A stretch of DNA of 64,000 nucleotides, taken from the NCBI GenBank assembly GCA_025617375.2, contig JAMYGW020000011.1:186001-250000 (forward strand). The letters are read 5' to 3'. Below the pieces are notes generated by a model, which ran no database searches, had not been told where the DNA came from, and worked only from the letters and a program-made list of their open reading frames with translations. The DNA is from Acarospora socialis. Taxonomy: Eukaryota; Ascomycota; Lecanoromycetes; Acarosporales; Acarosporaceae. This document shows, piece after piece, positions 34,479 through 45,660 of the stretch (the stretch's first letter is position 1; every line of letters begins with the position of its first letter). The translations under genes were made by a program, and so were the position numbers.

Positions 34479-36640
34479 TTAAACATCTTTAAACAACAGC
34501 CCCACAACCCCTTTCACAGCTCCCAACACGCCCAACCTCTCCACCAGCTCCTCAAAGACCACCCCAACCTTTCCCAGACTGTCTCTTTCGTCTGCCTCTT
34601 TCCACGAGCCCGGCACGGCGCTGACGGCTTGGAGGTGCGATTCCGCTTCGCCGGTCCAGTCGAATGCGATGCGCCAGGTGATGGCGAGGGAGAGGGCCTT
34701 GGTGCTGGGATGCTGGAAGAGGAGGGATTGACGACCGAGGTGTTGCGCTATGATGTGCCGGGGGAGAGGGGTGAGGCTGAGCGTGTCGTCGTCGTCGTCA
34801 CCGTCGTCGTCTGATGGGGTGGAGGCGCCATCTTCTGGATCCCTGCCGTGGCTTTTGTGCCGTGTGGCTGGTCTTTTGTGCGGGAAAATATTTGCTCTGC
34901 CGGACTCCGCGCCCTCGCCTTCGGAGACCGCTTTTCCGCCGAGCAAGGCGGGGAACTCCGCGTGGCATTGAGCCCAGCATTGCGCCCGCTTCTCGCTGAG
35001 CTCCCAGTACCGGCTCGTCGCCCAGCAGATGCCTGAAATGTCTTTGCCTGTGGGACCGTCTCCTGTAACACGTTCGCGGATCCAGCTGCCGAGCTCGAAT
35101 TCTGCCCATGGGGAGAGTGACTGGATGACAAGATCGTGGGCGGTATGGGTGGTCGTGTTTACTGTTAGGTTGAGTTTGAGCTGTAGGAGGTGCTGCGGCG
35201 CGGTGATGCTGATGTCGTGCTTTTGCAGCAGATCGTGGGAATCGTCTGGGGCGGAGATCATAGAGCTGGTGGAAGTGAAGTCCAGCGGCGTGAAGACTTT
35301 GAGGTATGGTAGTGGGTCTTCGAGATCGATCGGTAGGTGGGACGGAAGAGGTGCATCGGGCAGTATCGATAGAGGTGGCTTGGGAAAATGTACGGTGGTC
35401 TGTCTCGAGAATGGAAGAAAGCCGCAGAGAATTTGGGACAACGGAGGCGGCTCTGGGACTGGAGGCTTCGGGAGATCCGCGGCTTCGTTCGCAAGGATAG
35501 AGCTGTTCGTACATCATAAGTACAAAATTCGTAGATTTCCTCTGAGCTTCTGACTCACGTGAGCTGCCTGAGTGTCTCCTCGTCAGGGACGGGAAGAACG
35601 CCTGGTTTGTGCACCCTCTCAATCTCCCTCTCGCATATTTGAACATCTTCCTGTAGTCGTTGAAGACGTGCTCGCAATTTATCTCGTAGGCGCTTTTTCT
35701 GTAAGACATCTTCACTTATCTCCACCTTGGCCTCCGGTTGCTGTTCTGTTTGCTTCGTCTTTTCTTGGATGCGACTGCTAGTCCGCCTTTGTGTCATGGA
35801 AGGTACATCGTCAGGTCGATTTCTAGGCTTCAATGGAGATGACTTCACGCCGAATGCTTTTTTCCTCGGCGGTCTACGGCTTGGACTATTGAACAAGCCT
35901 CTAGGCGGTTCAGGCGGAGCTTCCAAGCCCAACTGGGTCGGCGTCGGTGGTAGCTCCGGCTCACACTGATCTGCGCTTGCGTGGACCTCGATGCGGTCGC
36001 GTGCTTCTGAATTCCGTGTTGAAGGTTTTCCCGCACTACCCTGCAGCTCTTGTTCCAACTGCCCATCTATAACCTCCTGCGCCACGTCTGGTGTCTCTTG
36101 TACTGTTTCCGGCGGGGAAGCCGCAATGTCCGCATCGGGCCCAGCCCTTGAGATTGGAGCAGCGGAAGAAGCTCGACCAGGTGTTTGCGATAGCCTTCGC
36201 GGCGCGATCGACATTCCACCTCCTAAGGCTTGCGTTGTCCGCCTAGGGGTGGCTGCCCCTGCCCCATTGGTTGGAGACTTTCCCCCAGCATCCTGAACAT
36301 CATCGTGGTGTGCACCTGGCGTCGTCGGCCTTGGCAGTTTGTCAATTCCAATCGTGCGATCCACGTCGCCATGAGCACTTCGGGGTCGTCCCACGATAGG
36401 GTTACGGCTTGATCGCATGGCTCTTTTCGTTCCACCGTTTGCAGCGGCCTGCGGTCGAGGCAGTAAACCCGGATTGAAGCGCGACAAACTTGCTTTGGTT
36501 GGCGAAAGATACGAAGCTCGGCTGAGACTCGTAGGTTCAACATTATAACCGGGAGTCAAGCTCGGCGTGTTCGACGCGTTGATGCCCACAGCAGATGTAG
36601 GTGATGTTTTGCGCCGCTTTGAAGGGGATGACGGATCCAT
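34479..36640 (-). CDS. large unrecognised protein, disordered N-half and ordered C-half
   Basis: Exons 36640-35559 and 35502-34479 (56-nt intron, GTGAGT donor) give 2106 nt or 701 aa. Residues 1-280 are disordered and basic (MDPSSPSKRRKTSP start), with a conserved-looking PPTPTQLGLEAPPEPPRGLF and KKAFGVKSSPLKPR near 235-280. A coiled coil (about 305-350, KKRLRDKLRARLQRLQEDVQ) leads into ANEAADLPKPPVPEPPPLSQ and ILCGFLPFSRQT, then an alpha/beta-looking domain with LPYLKVFTPLDF and FELGSWIRERV. An acidic run of Asp lies near 595. The layout (SPSKRRK N-terminus, coiled coil, globular C-half) suggests a chromosome-associated protein, but I do not recognise the family. It has a 467-bp divergent promoter with the next gene. 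Confidence 0.85.
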
Positions 36641-37107
36641 TGCGGTGATGTGTTATGGGAACCTGGCAACTCGAAAAGACAACGCGCGTAACTCCATGAA
36701 CATCCGCGACATGTACTGAAAATGAAAGTCCTACAATGCGGAGGAAGTGACACGCGACGGCGATAAGGTATTGATATTCGCTTCGGCGGGCGCTAACGTA
36801 TAGCGGAGCTTCGTAGGCGAGGACTGTGATTGGCCGACATTCAACCGGAGGGGTACTCGGATTATCGAGACTCGAGGTAACTGTTAATAGAGTGTGTAAC
36901 GAGTCAAGACTCTTGTTACTTTGATTTGTTCCACGAATCTGAAGCTGCCCTCATTGATCTTGCCATAGTTGCATTTTCTTTGAAGTGCGGGTACCCTATC
37001 AACTTTGAACACACTCCCCGTTCCGAAGACCGTACTACAAGCAAGTTCGGACTTAGAGAACGAGTCGGTGCAAGACGTTGCCAGGACCTTGGCCATCATC
37101 GGCAATC
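36641..37107. promoter_or_regulatory. divergent promoter region
   Basis: 467 bp between two genes transcribed outward. A reverse CCAAT (ATTGG at 36829-36833) lies about 190 bp from the minus-strand start, a plausible CCAAT-binding-complex site. No other element is clear. Confidence 0.35.
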
Positions 37108-37847
37108 ATGCGCTGTCCGGCTTGCACCACGACCCTTCGCTGCGTTAAAAGGCCCCAAGCTCTTAGTTCCTCACGGCGCATTGGCTTGCAAGGCAGCGAC
37201 AGAATACGGAGGCGATATCATCCCTCACTACCGCGCTACGAAGAGCAAGGAAACTCCTTGGACGGCTACTACAAGCGTCTGTAGCTCAACCAGTACCTAT
37301 TACCAACTGTGAAGCTCACAACTACGATCTAGTTCTTCTTGACGAACCATTTAGCAAAACAGTTCCGGCAACGGCGACTCCACCCGCATTACCCGCGCTA
37401 GAACCATTACCCAAAACAGACAAAGAAGAGCGACTCCAGAAAGCCAGAGTGATTTTTGGGTCACGGCTTGCAGGGCCCGGAGAGCGTCGCGCCGAGATAG
37501 ACCGAAAATCCACCTTGATTGCCGGCGTACTCGTTCCACCGCGCCCTACCGAGCCGGACAATTGCTGCATGTCAGGCTGTGTTAACTGCGTATGGGATCA
37601 ATACCGCGATGAACTCGAGGAGTGGGCAGCGAAGAGCAGTGAGGCACGGATGGCGAGCGTGCAGCAGAGAGGTGCAGAAAGTGGTGTCAGTATGGATGAT
37701 GATGGTGGAGGGAGCGAGACGAACTGGGGAACCGGATTGGGTGGAGGGGATCTGTTTGGGGATATCCCAGTTGGTATTAGGGAGTTCATGCGGACCGAAA
37801 AGCGATTGAAGCAGCGGCACATGAGAGAAGGGACGATGGGCGGGTGA
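37108..37847 (+). CDS. OXLD1-like mitochondrial protein (oxidoreductase-like domain)
   Basis: Exons 37108-37276 and 37333-37847 give 684 nt or 227 aa. The 56-nt intron has a weak GTCTGT donor but restores LDGYYKLLLDEPFSK. The N-terminus MRCPACTTTLRCVKRPQALS is followed by an Arg-rich stretch like a mitochondrial presequence. The core is RVIFGSRLAGPGERRAEI then LVPPRPTEPDNCCMSGCVNC and VWDQYRDELEEW, the Cys-rich oxidoreductase-like domain (PF09791). The CCxxxCxxC cluster may bind metal. The C-terminal part is low-complexity. The domain name is historical; no redox activity is established. Confidence 0.85.
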
Positions 37848-37962
37848 TGTAAATTTTGCAAGGCATACCGACTTGTATATTCGATGCCTCTACCCTTGTA
37901 CAACGACATACAGATACATGAGACCGTAGTCCTCGAAGAAACCTCGACCCAACAAAAATTAT

Positions 37963-38389
37963 TCAGTCGACGTCCACTCCTTTTGATCTCAAGTCTGACC
38001 GGGCGACATCGATCTCTTTCATCAGCTCCTTGTACGCCTCAGGGACATCGTTGAAGCTAAAAACACCCCAGCCAAGCTTAAATAGGAGGTATGCGCCGAA
38101 CGACACGAGAGCCCAGAACGGTAGCTATGAGAATTTCATCGATCAGTACAGTAACAGGACAAAGTAGGTAAGGCGGATTCAGAGATAGGGCACCCACAAC
38201 AGGTATTATTTCATCTTGAACTTTGGCGGGAAAAGGGATTAGATGCAGGTAGCAAGCCAGGTAGAGCTGTGTACCTATTCATTAGCACAGCCGCTTGGTT
38301 TCATGAAAGCCTTGGATCGTCTCTCATGAGTTCGAACATACAGAGGAGATCAAGGAACCAATGGAAATGGTCTGTTGCGCTCGAGTCAT
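37963..38389 (-). CDS. DPM3: dolichol-phosphate mannosyltransferase subunit 3 (DPM3)
   Basis: Three small exons (38389-38342, 38266-38198, 38124-37963) give 279 nt or 92 aa, with introns of 75 and 73 nt. The product starts MTRAQQTISIGSLISSLYLA. Two membrane segments follow (SLISSLYLACYLHLIPFPA; LPFWALVSFGAYLLFKLGWG), then the soluble tail FNDVPEAYKELMKEIDVARS and KGVDVD. This matches the ER subunit that anchors the Dpm1 catalytic subunit for GPI, N- and O-mannosylation. The exons are too short to stand out as long open frames. It is convergent with the OXLD1-like gene, 115 bp apart. Confidence 0.93.
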
Positions 38390-39287
38390 CGTGGAGGGAT
38401 ATCAGTTGGACAAGCTCAATACACTAATCATGAAGTCTTGGTGTGGAATCTAAACGCTGAAGCTAGCAGTTGAAGTTATATCTGAGTCAAAAGAGCGTCA
38501 AAGACAATGATCGTCCAAGGTGAGATGTCGCGTCTGGTCTATTAGGTAGAAGTTACACTTTAAGCCATATCGAAGCTATTCCGGTAGTCTTGAGGCGCTT
38601 AGGCGCTAAACTGATCCTGCTGGCACGTGCTATAGCCGCTTGACAACTCTCCAGCCATCGCCAACTGTTGCCTGTGATACCTAGGGGTGACTCAGATCTA
38701 TTTAGAAACTTGAGAAGCTTACGCTGAGGCTTTGGATGCTGGCAAACTCTTGGCTCCATACGGCTTCGCTAGACAGGAGTGATTCAGAGGGTTATTGTAT
38801 AGTTACTCCTATCGACGAGGTTGGCTATCACTGCATTCAAAATAGTGATGAAATCATTCTGATGCGGCGTAGTGCCTGTATCAAGAGGTTGTGGGCAATC
38901 ATTCGTCTTCCGTGATTTGTACGAGGTTACCCGGAGCAGTATAGAAAGACTTCTCAAGCTCTCAAAGTCAATCGCTATATCGTCCCCAATGATGGATCGT
39001 CCTCTTTCAAACAGCCCTATACAACTATAACTGTGGGGTTACTCTTAGATGAGCTTTGCCTAATGGCGAGATTGGGTTGCTAGCCACAAGATACTTTCAC
39101 GAGTCACAGCAAGATTTTGCTTTCACAAACTTATATTCCTGGCTCAATCTTGCAGGCAGCAGTACGGGGTTAGATAGATTCTTGCCTGGGTCCGACTGCG
39201 TGTATCTAGCGTTTTCATTCCGGGGGCTCTCAGTCATCTCTAGTTTGAGCAAGCGCAGCAGGCAGCCGCCTAGGCTGAAGAGCCAAA
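38390..39287. other. intergenic, no supported gene
   Basis: About 900 bp between divergent genes. It shows no convincing open frame, RNA gene or repeat. Confidence 0.5.
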
Positions 39288-41884
39288 ATGGCGGCTACAC
39301 TCCGTATATCTTCACATGTGTTGCCCGTCCAAGCACTGCGTGGTAGTCGGTCCTCGTCTTCTAGCACTGCTTCCTCTACCACACCCAGCCAAAATTCATC
39401 GCGACGCAACTCTTCAGTTCCAGAGTCAACAACTTTGCTGTGCCCTGAGAGCTCATCCATAGCGGAATCACTCGACAATCTCAAAATGTCTGAGCAAGAA
39501 CAGAAACAGATGTTCTCAGTCCTTTGGACGATCTTCCACCAGGCCGAGAAAGAGGAAGGCGTTGTTCTTGTGGACGAGCTTCGAACTGTCTTCGAAAAAG
39601 CAGATGAAAGTTACAGAGCTGGGTATAGAAGCGTGGAGGCTTTGACGCTTGCAAGAGGCGCACTGGATGAAATGTGGGAGAGTCACTCGAAGTACTTAAC
39701 GGATGCTGCCAAGGTGCTAGCGGACGCAAGTCGAGACCGTACGCCACAACGGTCATGCGAACTGCCGGAGTAAAAGCGAAGCTGATTCAAGTGTGTAGCT
39801 GCATCGCGTATACCGCTCGGTGAAGCGGGCGTTCTGGATTTCTTTCTTGGGATAGTTGCTGTTGAGCGAGAACGGGGTGTGTTACTAGAGCAGGCTTTAC
39901 GACTGATCGGCAATTCTTGCGCAGACACGGGTATCCATACTTGAGCTTCCAACTGTCCTTTACACCACTGATCTGAAGGGTATAGATGAGAACAGACAAC
40001 GAGTCGTCGAGCGGAAGAGCCTTCGACCTATTATATGTCTAATATATGAAGACAACTCGCTTGCAAGCATTTGCATCCCCGTGCTCTACAATATCTGCGT
40101 GGACTACGGTAAGCCCTCATTTTCACAATGAGTACGCTCAGCTGACGGTGTAAGAGAACCCGCGGAGAAGCAAGCAGCAGAGGCTGGATGCATTCCAGCT
40201 TTGATAGAAGTCCTTCAGAAAGGCTTGTGTAGGAGCAGCGCCCTCCTTGACTATACCTGCCAACTTCTTGAGTCTGTGATAACATTGTGTAAGCACAGCT
40301 TGAGACATCCTTGGATCGACAAGTTGACTGATATGGGGGGCAGCTCCGGGACTAGAGTCCTCACCTAACAATGCGGCAGAGGTTCTTTTCAATACGGCGT
40401 CCGGACCGCTAAGCGATCTCGACGACTGCTCCTTGCTTGTTAATCTTGCTGTAACCCACCTTCGAGAAGAGCGCTTCCAGAAGACATTCCTCCGGAGTCA
40501 AGCTTTGAGACTCCCCTTGACCTTACTGTCTCGGACCTACTCGTCGGAATCCCCGATTGGAAATCGAATCCCTCCGTCTGACCCTACGCACCCAATCTAC
40601 ACAGCTGATGAACAGGAGCTTGTCTCAGCTATCCGCAGCCACCTTGTACACACTCTTTCTGATCTATCAGCTTTACCCGATTTTGCGGCGATCTACCCGC
40701 TTGAAAGTCCCTTAACCAGTTTCTTGAAAGCATGGCTTTCCACTACTCATTCGCAGCTCCAAGTGTGTGCGTGCATTATGCTCGGGAATATCTCCCGTTC
40801 AGACGAAGCCTGCAAGACCATGGTTCATCACCTGCGCATCCACGAGACGCTAGTCACAATGCTGCAGGAGAGTGACGATTCCCAAGTCCTGCACGCAGTC
40901 GCTGGATTTCTCAAGAATCTGGCTCTACTGTCAGCAAACAAAACCTGTCTCGGTGAGGTCGGTGTAATTAGTGCTATACCACGTCTATGGACGATGGAGG
41001 TCATCCCGCAACTTCAACACGCTGGCGCTAGCCTAACGCGCCAGGTTGTGAGCAACTCTTACGCTAACGTTCGACTCCTTCTAACATCTCTTTCCCCTGA
41101 CCCTGACTCACCAGCCCATGCGAGAACCTATCTTTCTCTCCTTCTCTCTCTCAATGAGAAATCAGATGACCTCTCTACCAAAATTGAAATAGCTCGGACC
41201 GTTACAGCTATCTGCCGCACTTTGAACTCCCCACAGCCTGGGTTTTCGACGAAACAGCTCGAAGAAACGGCACACCGCCTCTACGCCCTGCATCCGGACA
41301 TTGCTCGGCCACTTGCGGCAATGGTCTCACAGTCTCGCTGGCCCGTGGTGCGCAGCGAAGGCTGGTTTGCTTTCGCGCTCATGGCGCGGAGCCGAGAAGG
41401 AAGCATTGCGGTGAGCGATGTGGTGCATGCGGTTGAAGTTTATCAGCCTTTGGTGGAGACAATCACAGGCAAAGCTCTCGTCGGCGGAGAAGATGAACGA
41501 ACTAGAGGAACAATCACAAAGGAAAAAGGGGTTTTAGACGATGAAGACATGTCAGCAGCCACTGAAGGGGAGACTGATCAGGAGAAGCAAATAAGGGAAA
41601 GGGACAGGGACAATGCCTTGATCCTTGTCAGTGAGCTCTTGAAGAACATGGTAGGCTTTGCTGAATTAACCCTGTGTTTACCCGCCCCTCAAAACTTGTT
41701 CACGGCATTGCACAAGCACTTTCTCAGCGCGGAGGCTCTGCAAAGGTTTGATTGATATGCTGCTGACTTCTATTCTTGCTCTTAGGGAGAAGACTTGGAG
41801 ACCATCAGACGTGGTGTCCTCGAAGACCTGTTGCAAGGACGCAACGTGCCTACAAGCGACAGCGAGCTTGTAGCCCGAACTTGA
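39288..41884 (+). CDS. SmgGDS/RAP1GDS1-like armadillo-repeat GTPase regulator
   Basis: Six exons: 39288-39738, 39799-39930, 39986-40108, 40157-40288, 40344-41650 and 41786-41884, total 2244 nt or 747 aa. Starting at the internal ATG 39486 (MSEQEQKQMFSVLW) gives 681 aa; the extra N-terminus is Ser-rich, so either start is possible. Armadillo-type repeats run through the protein: IPLGEAGVLDFFLGIVA, LIGNSCADTDENRQRVV, CIPVLYNICVDYEPAEKQAA, GCIPALIEVLQKG, CACIMLGNISRSDEACKTMV and GFLKNLALLSANK. This matches fungal homologues of SmgGDS, which chaperones and activates Rho/Rap-type GTPases. The last intron (135 nt) is the least certain; it joins ELLKNM to GEDLETIRRGVLEDLLQGRN. Confidence 0.88.
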
Positions 41885-42720
41885 GCTATGAAATCGATCT
41901 TCAGATATTGTTTGAGAGGGTCCCAGGGCTCGCAAGTATCGCTATTTCGGCGGTTTACCAGTCCCGTTAGACTGCGAAGAGTACTATATGGTCTCTAGAA
42001 GCAACCTGAGTAGATGCGAAGGAATCGCATCACTCACTTTGCGGTTTAAGAACCCTCGTACAGACAACGTAGCAGAAGTCCAAGTTCTGAACATGTTTGC
42101 AGTCTTAAACCTGTGAATTTACCCGCTATTAGATCCCTGTTATCAAGAATAGAAATAACCACATATATATGAAATACAGGTAGGTCACATTTACACCACG
42201 TACCCATTGACTATATACTGTATGCGTGAGCATTTGGCGACCGGGATTCAATTCTAGATAGCTTCCACAGACTGTTCACAGAACAGACTTGAAGCCCATA
42301 GCAGATTCCACATGTTGCTTTCAATGTCTGTTGAATATTGTTGCCGAAAAACATAACGGCGGCAACCGTCCACATGTCACTTGCCACGGGACACACAAAT
42401 GAACAAAACACCGCAAGATTATGTTGTGCCCCAAATATTACAGAAGTTGATACACCGTTTTTCTTGCACGGATACTGGATCACATAGAATGTCATGCTGA
42501 ACACCAAATTTGTAGATTCAACAGCAGTACTTGTCTGTAAATTTGGTGTTGTGAAAGTTGACATGTTGCCTCGGCCAGTACCGATCCTTCGGCCTTCGCG
42601 TGCGGGATGACGTCGGCCCTAGATTGTAGCGCTTGTGATAGCCAACCTGATGTTTACTCAGAACTGATGGGGAACCATTGCCATTGAGTGCGGCGGGCTT
42701 CACTAGCTGTCAAGAGGACA
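41885..42720. other. intergenic with an orphan open frame and a hairpin
   Basis: About 840 bp. A 117-codon minus-strand ATG frame (42211-42564, MSTFTTPNLQTSTAVESTNL...) has no recognisable domain. Its 5' end overlaps a 12-bp-arm hairpin (AACACCAAATTT...AAATTTGGTGTT, about 42498-42552). It could be an orphan gene or chance. Confidence 0.35.
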
Positions 42721-44871
42721 ATGCGGGCAGCCTTTATCCTTTGCCGGACATGTCTTCGCCAGGGAGCCCAGCGCAGTCGCATTTTCTTTCCGCGCAATCA
42801 ACAGTACTTCTCGACAACTGCGCGCCGTTACACTCATCAAGGTTTCTTTCGCAAGCCACCAATTGCCGGCACCATCTTGTTGGGCGCTCTAAGTCCGGCG
42901 GCTTTTGTGAAGCTGAGCGAGGAGGATAATGGCGATGGCAAGACTGGTGAAGAGCATATGTTGGAAGCATCGCGCGCGGAGATTGAGAAGAGCTTACCCG
43001 ACAATGTTCACGGCTTTCGCAGGGCATGGAAAGGCTTCATCTTGTTCCTAGACAACTACATATACGAACCTATTGCCACGGGCTTCCGGTTCCTCCATTT
43101 GGTCTTGATATTCGTGCCAGTCATCGCCACGGTACCTGTGATATGGGTCGGTAGACGAAGGAAAGACCGTGACAATGAGCGAACTGGGACACTCTGGTGG
43201 TATGGCTTTCTGGTGCATTCAATGGAGCGTGCTGGTCCTGCTTTCATCAAAGTACGCAGCCCTATCCACCTATGTGTTCCGAGGATTGTTGCTGATCTCA
43301 GTCCTCTAGTTGGGTCAATGGGCAGCCTCACGAACCGATATCTTCCCGACTGAGATGTGCAGCATCATGTCGGCACTCCATTCCCACGCTCCCGCCCACT
43401 CTTTGAAAGACACCAAAAGGACCATCGTCAAAGCATTTGATGGAAGGCCTTTTGACACCATCTTTGAGGAGTTTCAGGAAGAACCGCTAGGGGTGGGAGC
43501 AATCGCGCAGGTATACAAAGCTAAACTGAAGCCAGACCTGGCCGTACCCGGTGATCCTGATTTGGCAAGACCAAGAAGAAATATACGTCAGAGAGTTAAG
43601 AAGAACGTGGATGTCCTTGTCAAAAGTACACCTTCACGAGTCCCTTCCACTTACGTCGCGATCAAAGTGTTGCATCCGAAAGTTGAACGGATGGTGCGGA
43701 GAGATTTACGAATTATGGGTTTCTTTGCTTCTTTGCTAAACGCAATTCCCACAATCGAATGGCTATCGTTGCCAGATGAAGTCGAGCAGTTTGGAGAAAT
43801 GATGCGGTTACAACTCGACTTACGAATCGAGTCCGCGAATTTATCGCTGTTTCGAAAACACTTCCAACATCGGACCACCGCGTGGTTTCCTTATCCTTAC
43901 ACGGATTATACAACGCGCGAGGTCCTGGTAGAGGAATTTGCCCAAGGGATCCCGCTCGAAGCTTTCCTAGAAGATGGCGGCGGCGTCTTCCAGCAAGAGA
44001 TTGCAGACGAAGGTCTCGATGCATTCCTACGGATGCTTCTGATTGACAACTTCGTCCATGCGGACCTCCATCCAGGCAACATCATGGTCCGCTTCTACAA
44101 ACCCGAGCAACTCGACCTAGCCTTTGGCCGCCACAAACAGTCACACAATCCTGAGCAGTCTACCGACGTCACAGAGCAAGTGCTGCAAAAGCTTAGGCCG
44201 CATAGACATAAAGCAAAGGAGTGGGTCGCAACACTCGATCAGATCGATAAAGAAGGATACAGGCCTCAGCTTATCTTCATCGATACTGGTCTTGTCACGC
44301 AACTCAACGACACGAACCGGACGAACTTCTTAGACCTTTTCAAAGCTATCGCCGAATTTGATGGCTACCGAGCCGGACATCTTATGGTGGAGCGTTGCCG
44401 ACAGCCGGATGCCGTGATCGACGAAGAGGTGTTTGCACTAAGGATGCAGCATCTCGTGCTCGGAGTCAAGAGTCGGACTTTTGCTCTCGGGAACATCAAG
44501 ATCGGCGATGTCTTGAACGAGGTGCTGTCTATGGTCCGAGCTCACCATGTACGGATGGAGGGTGACTTTGTCAACGTCGTCATCAGCATCCTCTTGTTGG
44601 AGGGTATTGGGCGGAGTCTCGACCCAGATTTGGATTTGTTCAAGAGGTGAGCCGTACTCCATTCTCACAATGTTTAAGCGCTAACGAAATATCCAGTGCT
44701 TTACCAATCCTCCGAGAGCTGGGTGCGCAGCAGGGAGGTACTTCATTACTGCGCAACCTAAGGAAAGGGGAGACGTCGATGTTGAAAGTCTGGGTTGGTC
44801 TCGAAGCGCGGAAGTTTTTGCAAGCGTCCATCGAGAGTGTAAGTGACGAGAACACACTAGAATCAACGTGA
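42721..44871 (+). CDS. mitochondrial UbiB/ABC1-family kinase-like protein (ADCK1/Mcp2 type)
   Basis: Exons 42721-43251, 43310-44646 and 44697-44871 give 2043 nt or 680 aa, with introns of 58 and 50 nt. The ATG at 42721 is the first in frame; the N-terminus MRAAFILCRTCLRQGAQRSR and FFPRNQQYFSTTARRY is a mitochondrial presequence. A hydrophobic stretch (about 135-155, FRFLHLVLIFVPVIATVPVI) precedes the kinase-like domain. UbiB marks: KLGQ formed across intron 1 (FIK|LGQWAASR), PLGVGAIAQVYKA, VAIKVLHPKVE, the catalytic loop VHADLHPGNIMV and the metal-binding FIDTGLV in place of DFG. ADCK1 and yeast Mcp2 act in mitochondrial lipid homeostasis; this is the closest assignment. Confidence 0.92.
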
Positions 44872-45183
44872 CGCCGTGTTGACAGGAGAACAGGTCGAAC
44901 GATGCGTCAAGTACGATCAACTGTCACCCAACATCTAGAGCGTGGTCAGTCGTGAGACGTTTACACCCAGTGCTTTGTATACGTAGCATTATTGGATTAT
45001 GGGGACGACTATGTTGGAGTCTTGGCGTATAGAGCGTCCCAGTCTCCATCACGAGGCATAGCAACATCCATTGTTACAGCTAGACTTCTCGTTTAGGTTC
45101 TCTTCTGTGAATCTATGATCCTTCACTCCGTTCATATAAGGACATAAACCCATCGTCGAGCGCCACAGCAATGTGAGCGGATA
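44872..45183. other. 3' flank of the ADCK1-like gene
   Basis: About 310 bp between the stop codon and the MITE at 45184. No gene or repeat is seen. Confidence 0.4.
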
Positions 45184-45418
45184 TACGGAGGAGTTAGTAT
45201 TTCGTGAATAGACGTGCCATAAGCGGCAGCATATACAACGATGCTCAGATCTACACATCTGATGTTATTGCAATAAAGAAACAACTGAGTTCCTAGGAAT
45301 CATCTTCTCATAATTTCTTTAAGTCATATAGACGAAAGTTGTTGTGCATAGAGATATAGTACGGTTAATTGTGTTGCCGCTTATGGTACGTCCAGATAGC
45401 TATCAATATTGAAATGAG
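45184..45418. mobile_element. degraded copy of a short MITE (same family as 62755-63013)
   Basis: The left end, TACGGAGGAGTTAGTATTTC then GACGTGCCATAAGCGGC (45184-45227), matches the left terminal repeat of the 62755 copy. The right end, GCCGCTTATGGTACGTCC (45376-45393), is its reverse complement and then decays outward, so the 3' boundary is approximate. The length, about 235 bp, fits the other copy (about 258 bp). There is no coding capacity. It ends about 20 bp before a tRNA gene. Confidence 0.72.
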
Positions 45419-45436
45419 ACAAGATTTTGTTGTATT

Positions 45437-45523
45437 GGGCGTATGGTCTAGGGGTATGATATTCGCTTCGCATCGTCAAGATTCGACTTGTGAATGGTCA
45501 GGAGTTCAAATCTCCTTACGTCC
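45437..45523 (+). tRNA. tRNA-Ala (anticodon CGC) with a 16-nt intron
   Basis: The acceptor stem pairs GGGCGTA (45437-45443) with TACGTCC (45517-45523), and the discriminator base is A45524. The D arm is GTC-TAGGGGTAT-GAT. The anticodon stem is TTCGC/GTGAA with loop TTCGCA|T, giving anticodon CGC at 45469-45471. A 16-nt intron (45473-45488) sits after position 37, the standard nuclear site. The T arm is AGGAG-TTCAAAT-CTCCT. CCA is not encoded. A T6 run follows 17 nt downstream. Unusual features are weak G-T pairs in several stems and flanking repeats, so I cannot rule out a decayed copy. Confidence 0.85.
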
Positions 45524-45540
45524 ATCCGGCGCGGATTAAC

Positions 45541-45546
45541 TTTTTT
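45541..45546 (+). terminator. RNA polymerase III terminator of the tRNA
   Basis: Six T residues, 17 nt after the tRNA 3' end. Confidence 0.7.
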
Positions 45547-45553
45547 CCGTCCT

Positions 45554-45571
45554 GGTTAATCCGGATTAACC
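45554..45571. repeat. 18-bp perfect palindrome
   Basis: GGTTAATCCGGATTAACC is perfectly self-complementary. An extra GGATTAAC half occurs at 45533-45540, just before the Pol III terminator. It may be a homeodomain-type or insertion-related site, or chance. Confidence 0.5.
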
Positions 45572-45660
45572 ATTCATCCGATGTTTTTGTTCATTTCCTA
45601 GATACTCTGGTCGAGGGTGCGTCAGTCTTCGCACTGAAGCGTGACCATGAGTTATATCAG

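Noticed and set aside
34290-34479. Overlapping small frames on both strands (Pro-rich plus, Leu/Gly-rich minus)
   Set aside because: They are low-complexity, have no homologue I know, and are mutually exclusive.
41651-41755. Read-through C-terminus of the SmgGDS-like gene (VGFAELTLCLPAPQ...)
   Set aside because: Splicing at 41651/41785 restores a conserved-looking helical end (GEDLETIRRGVLEDLL), while the read-through end is not protein-like.
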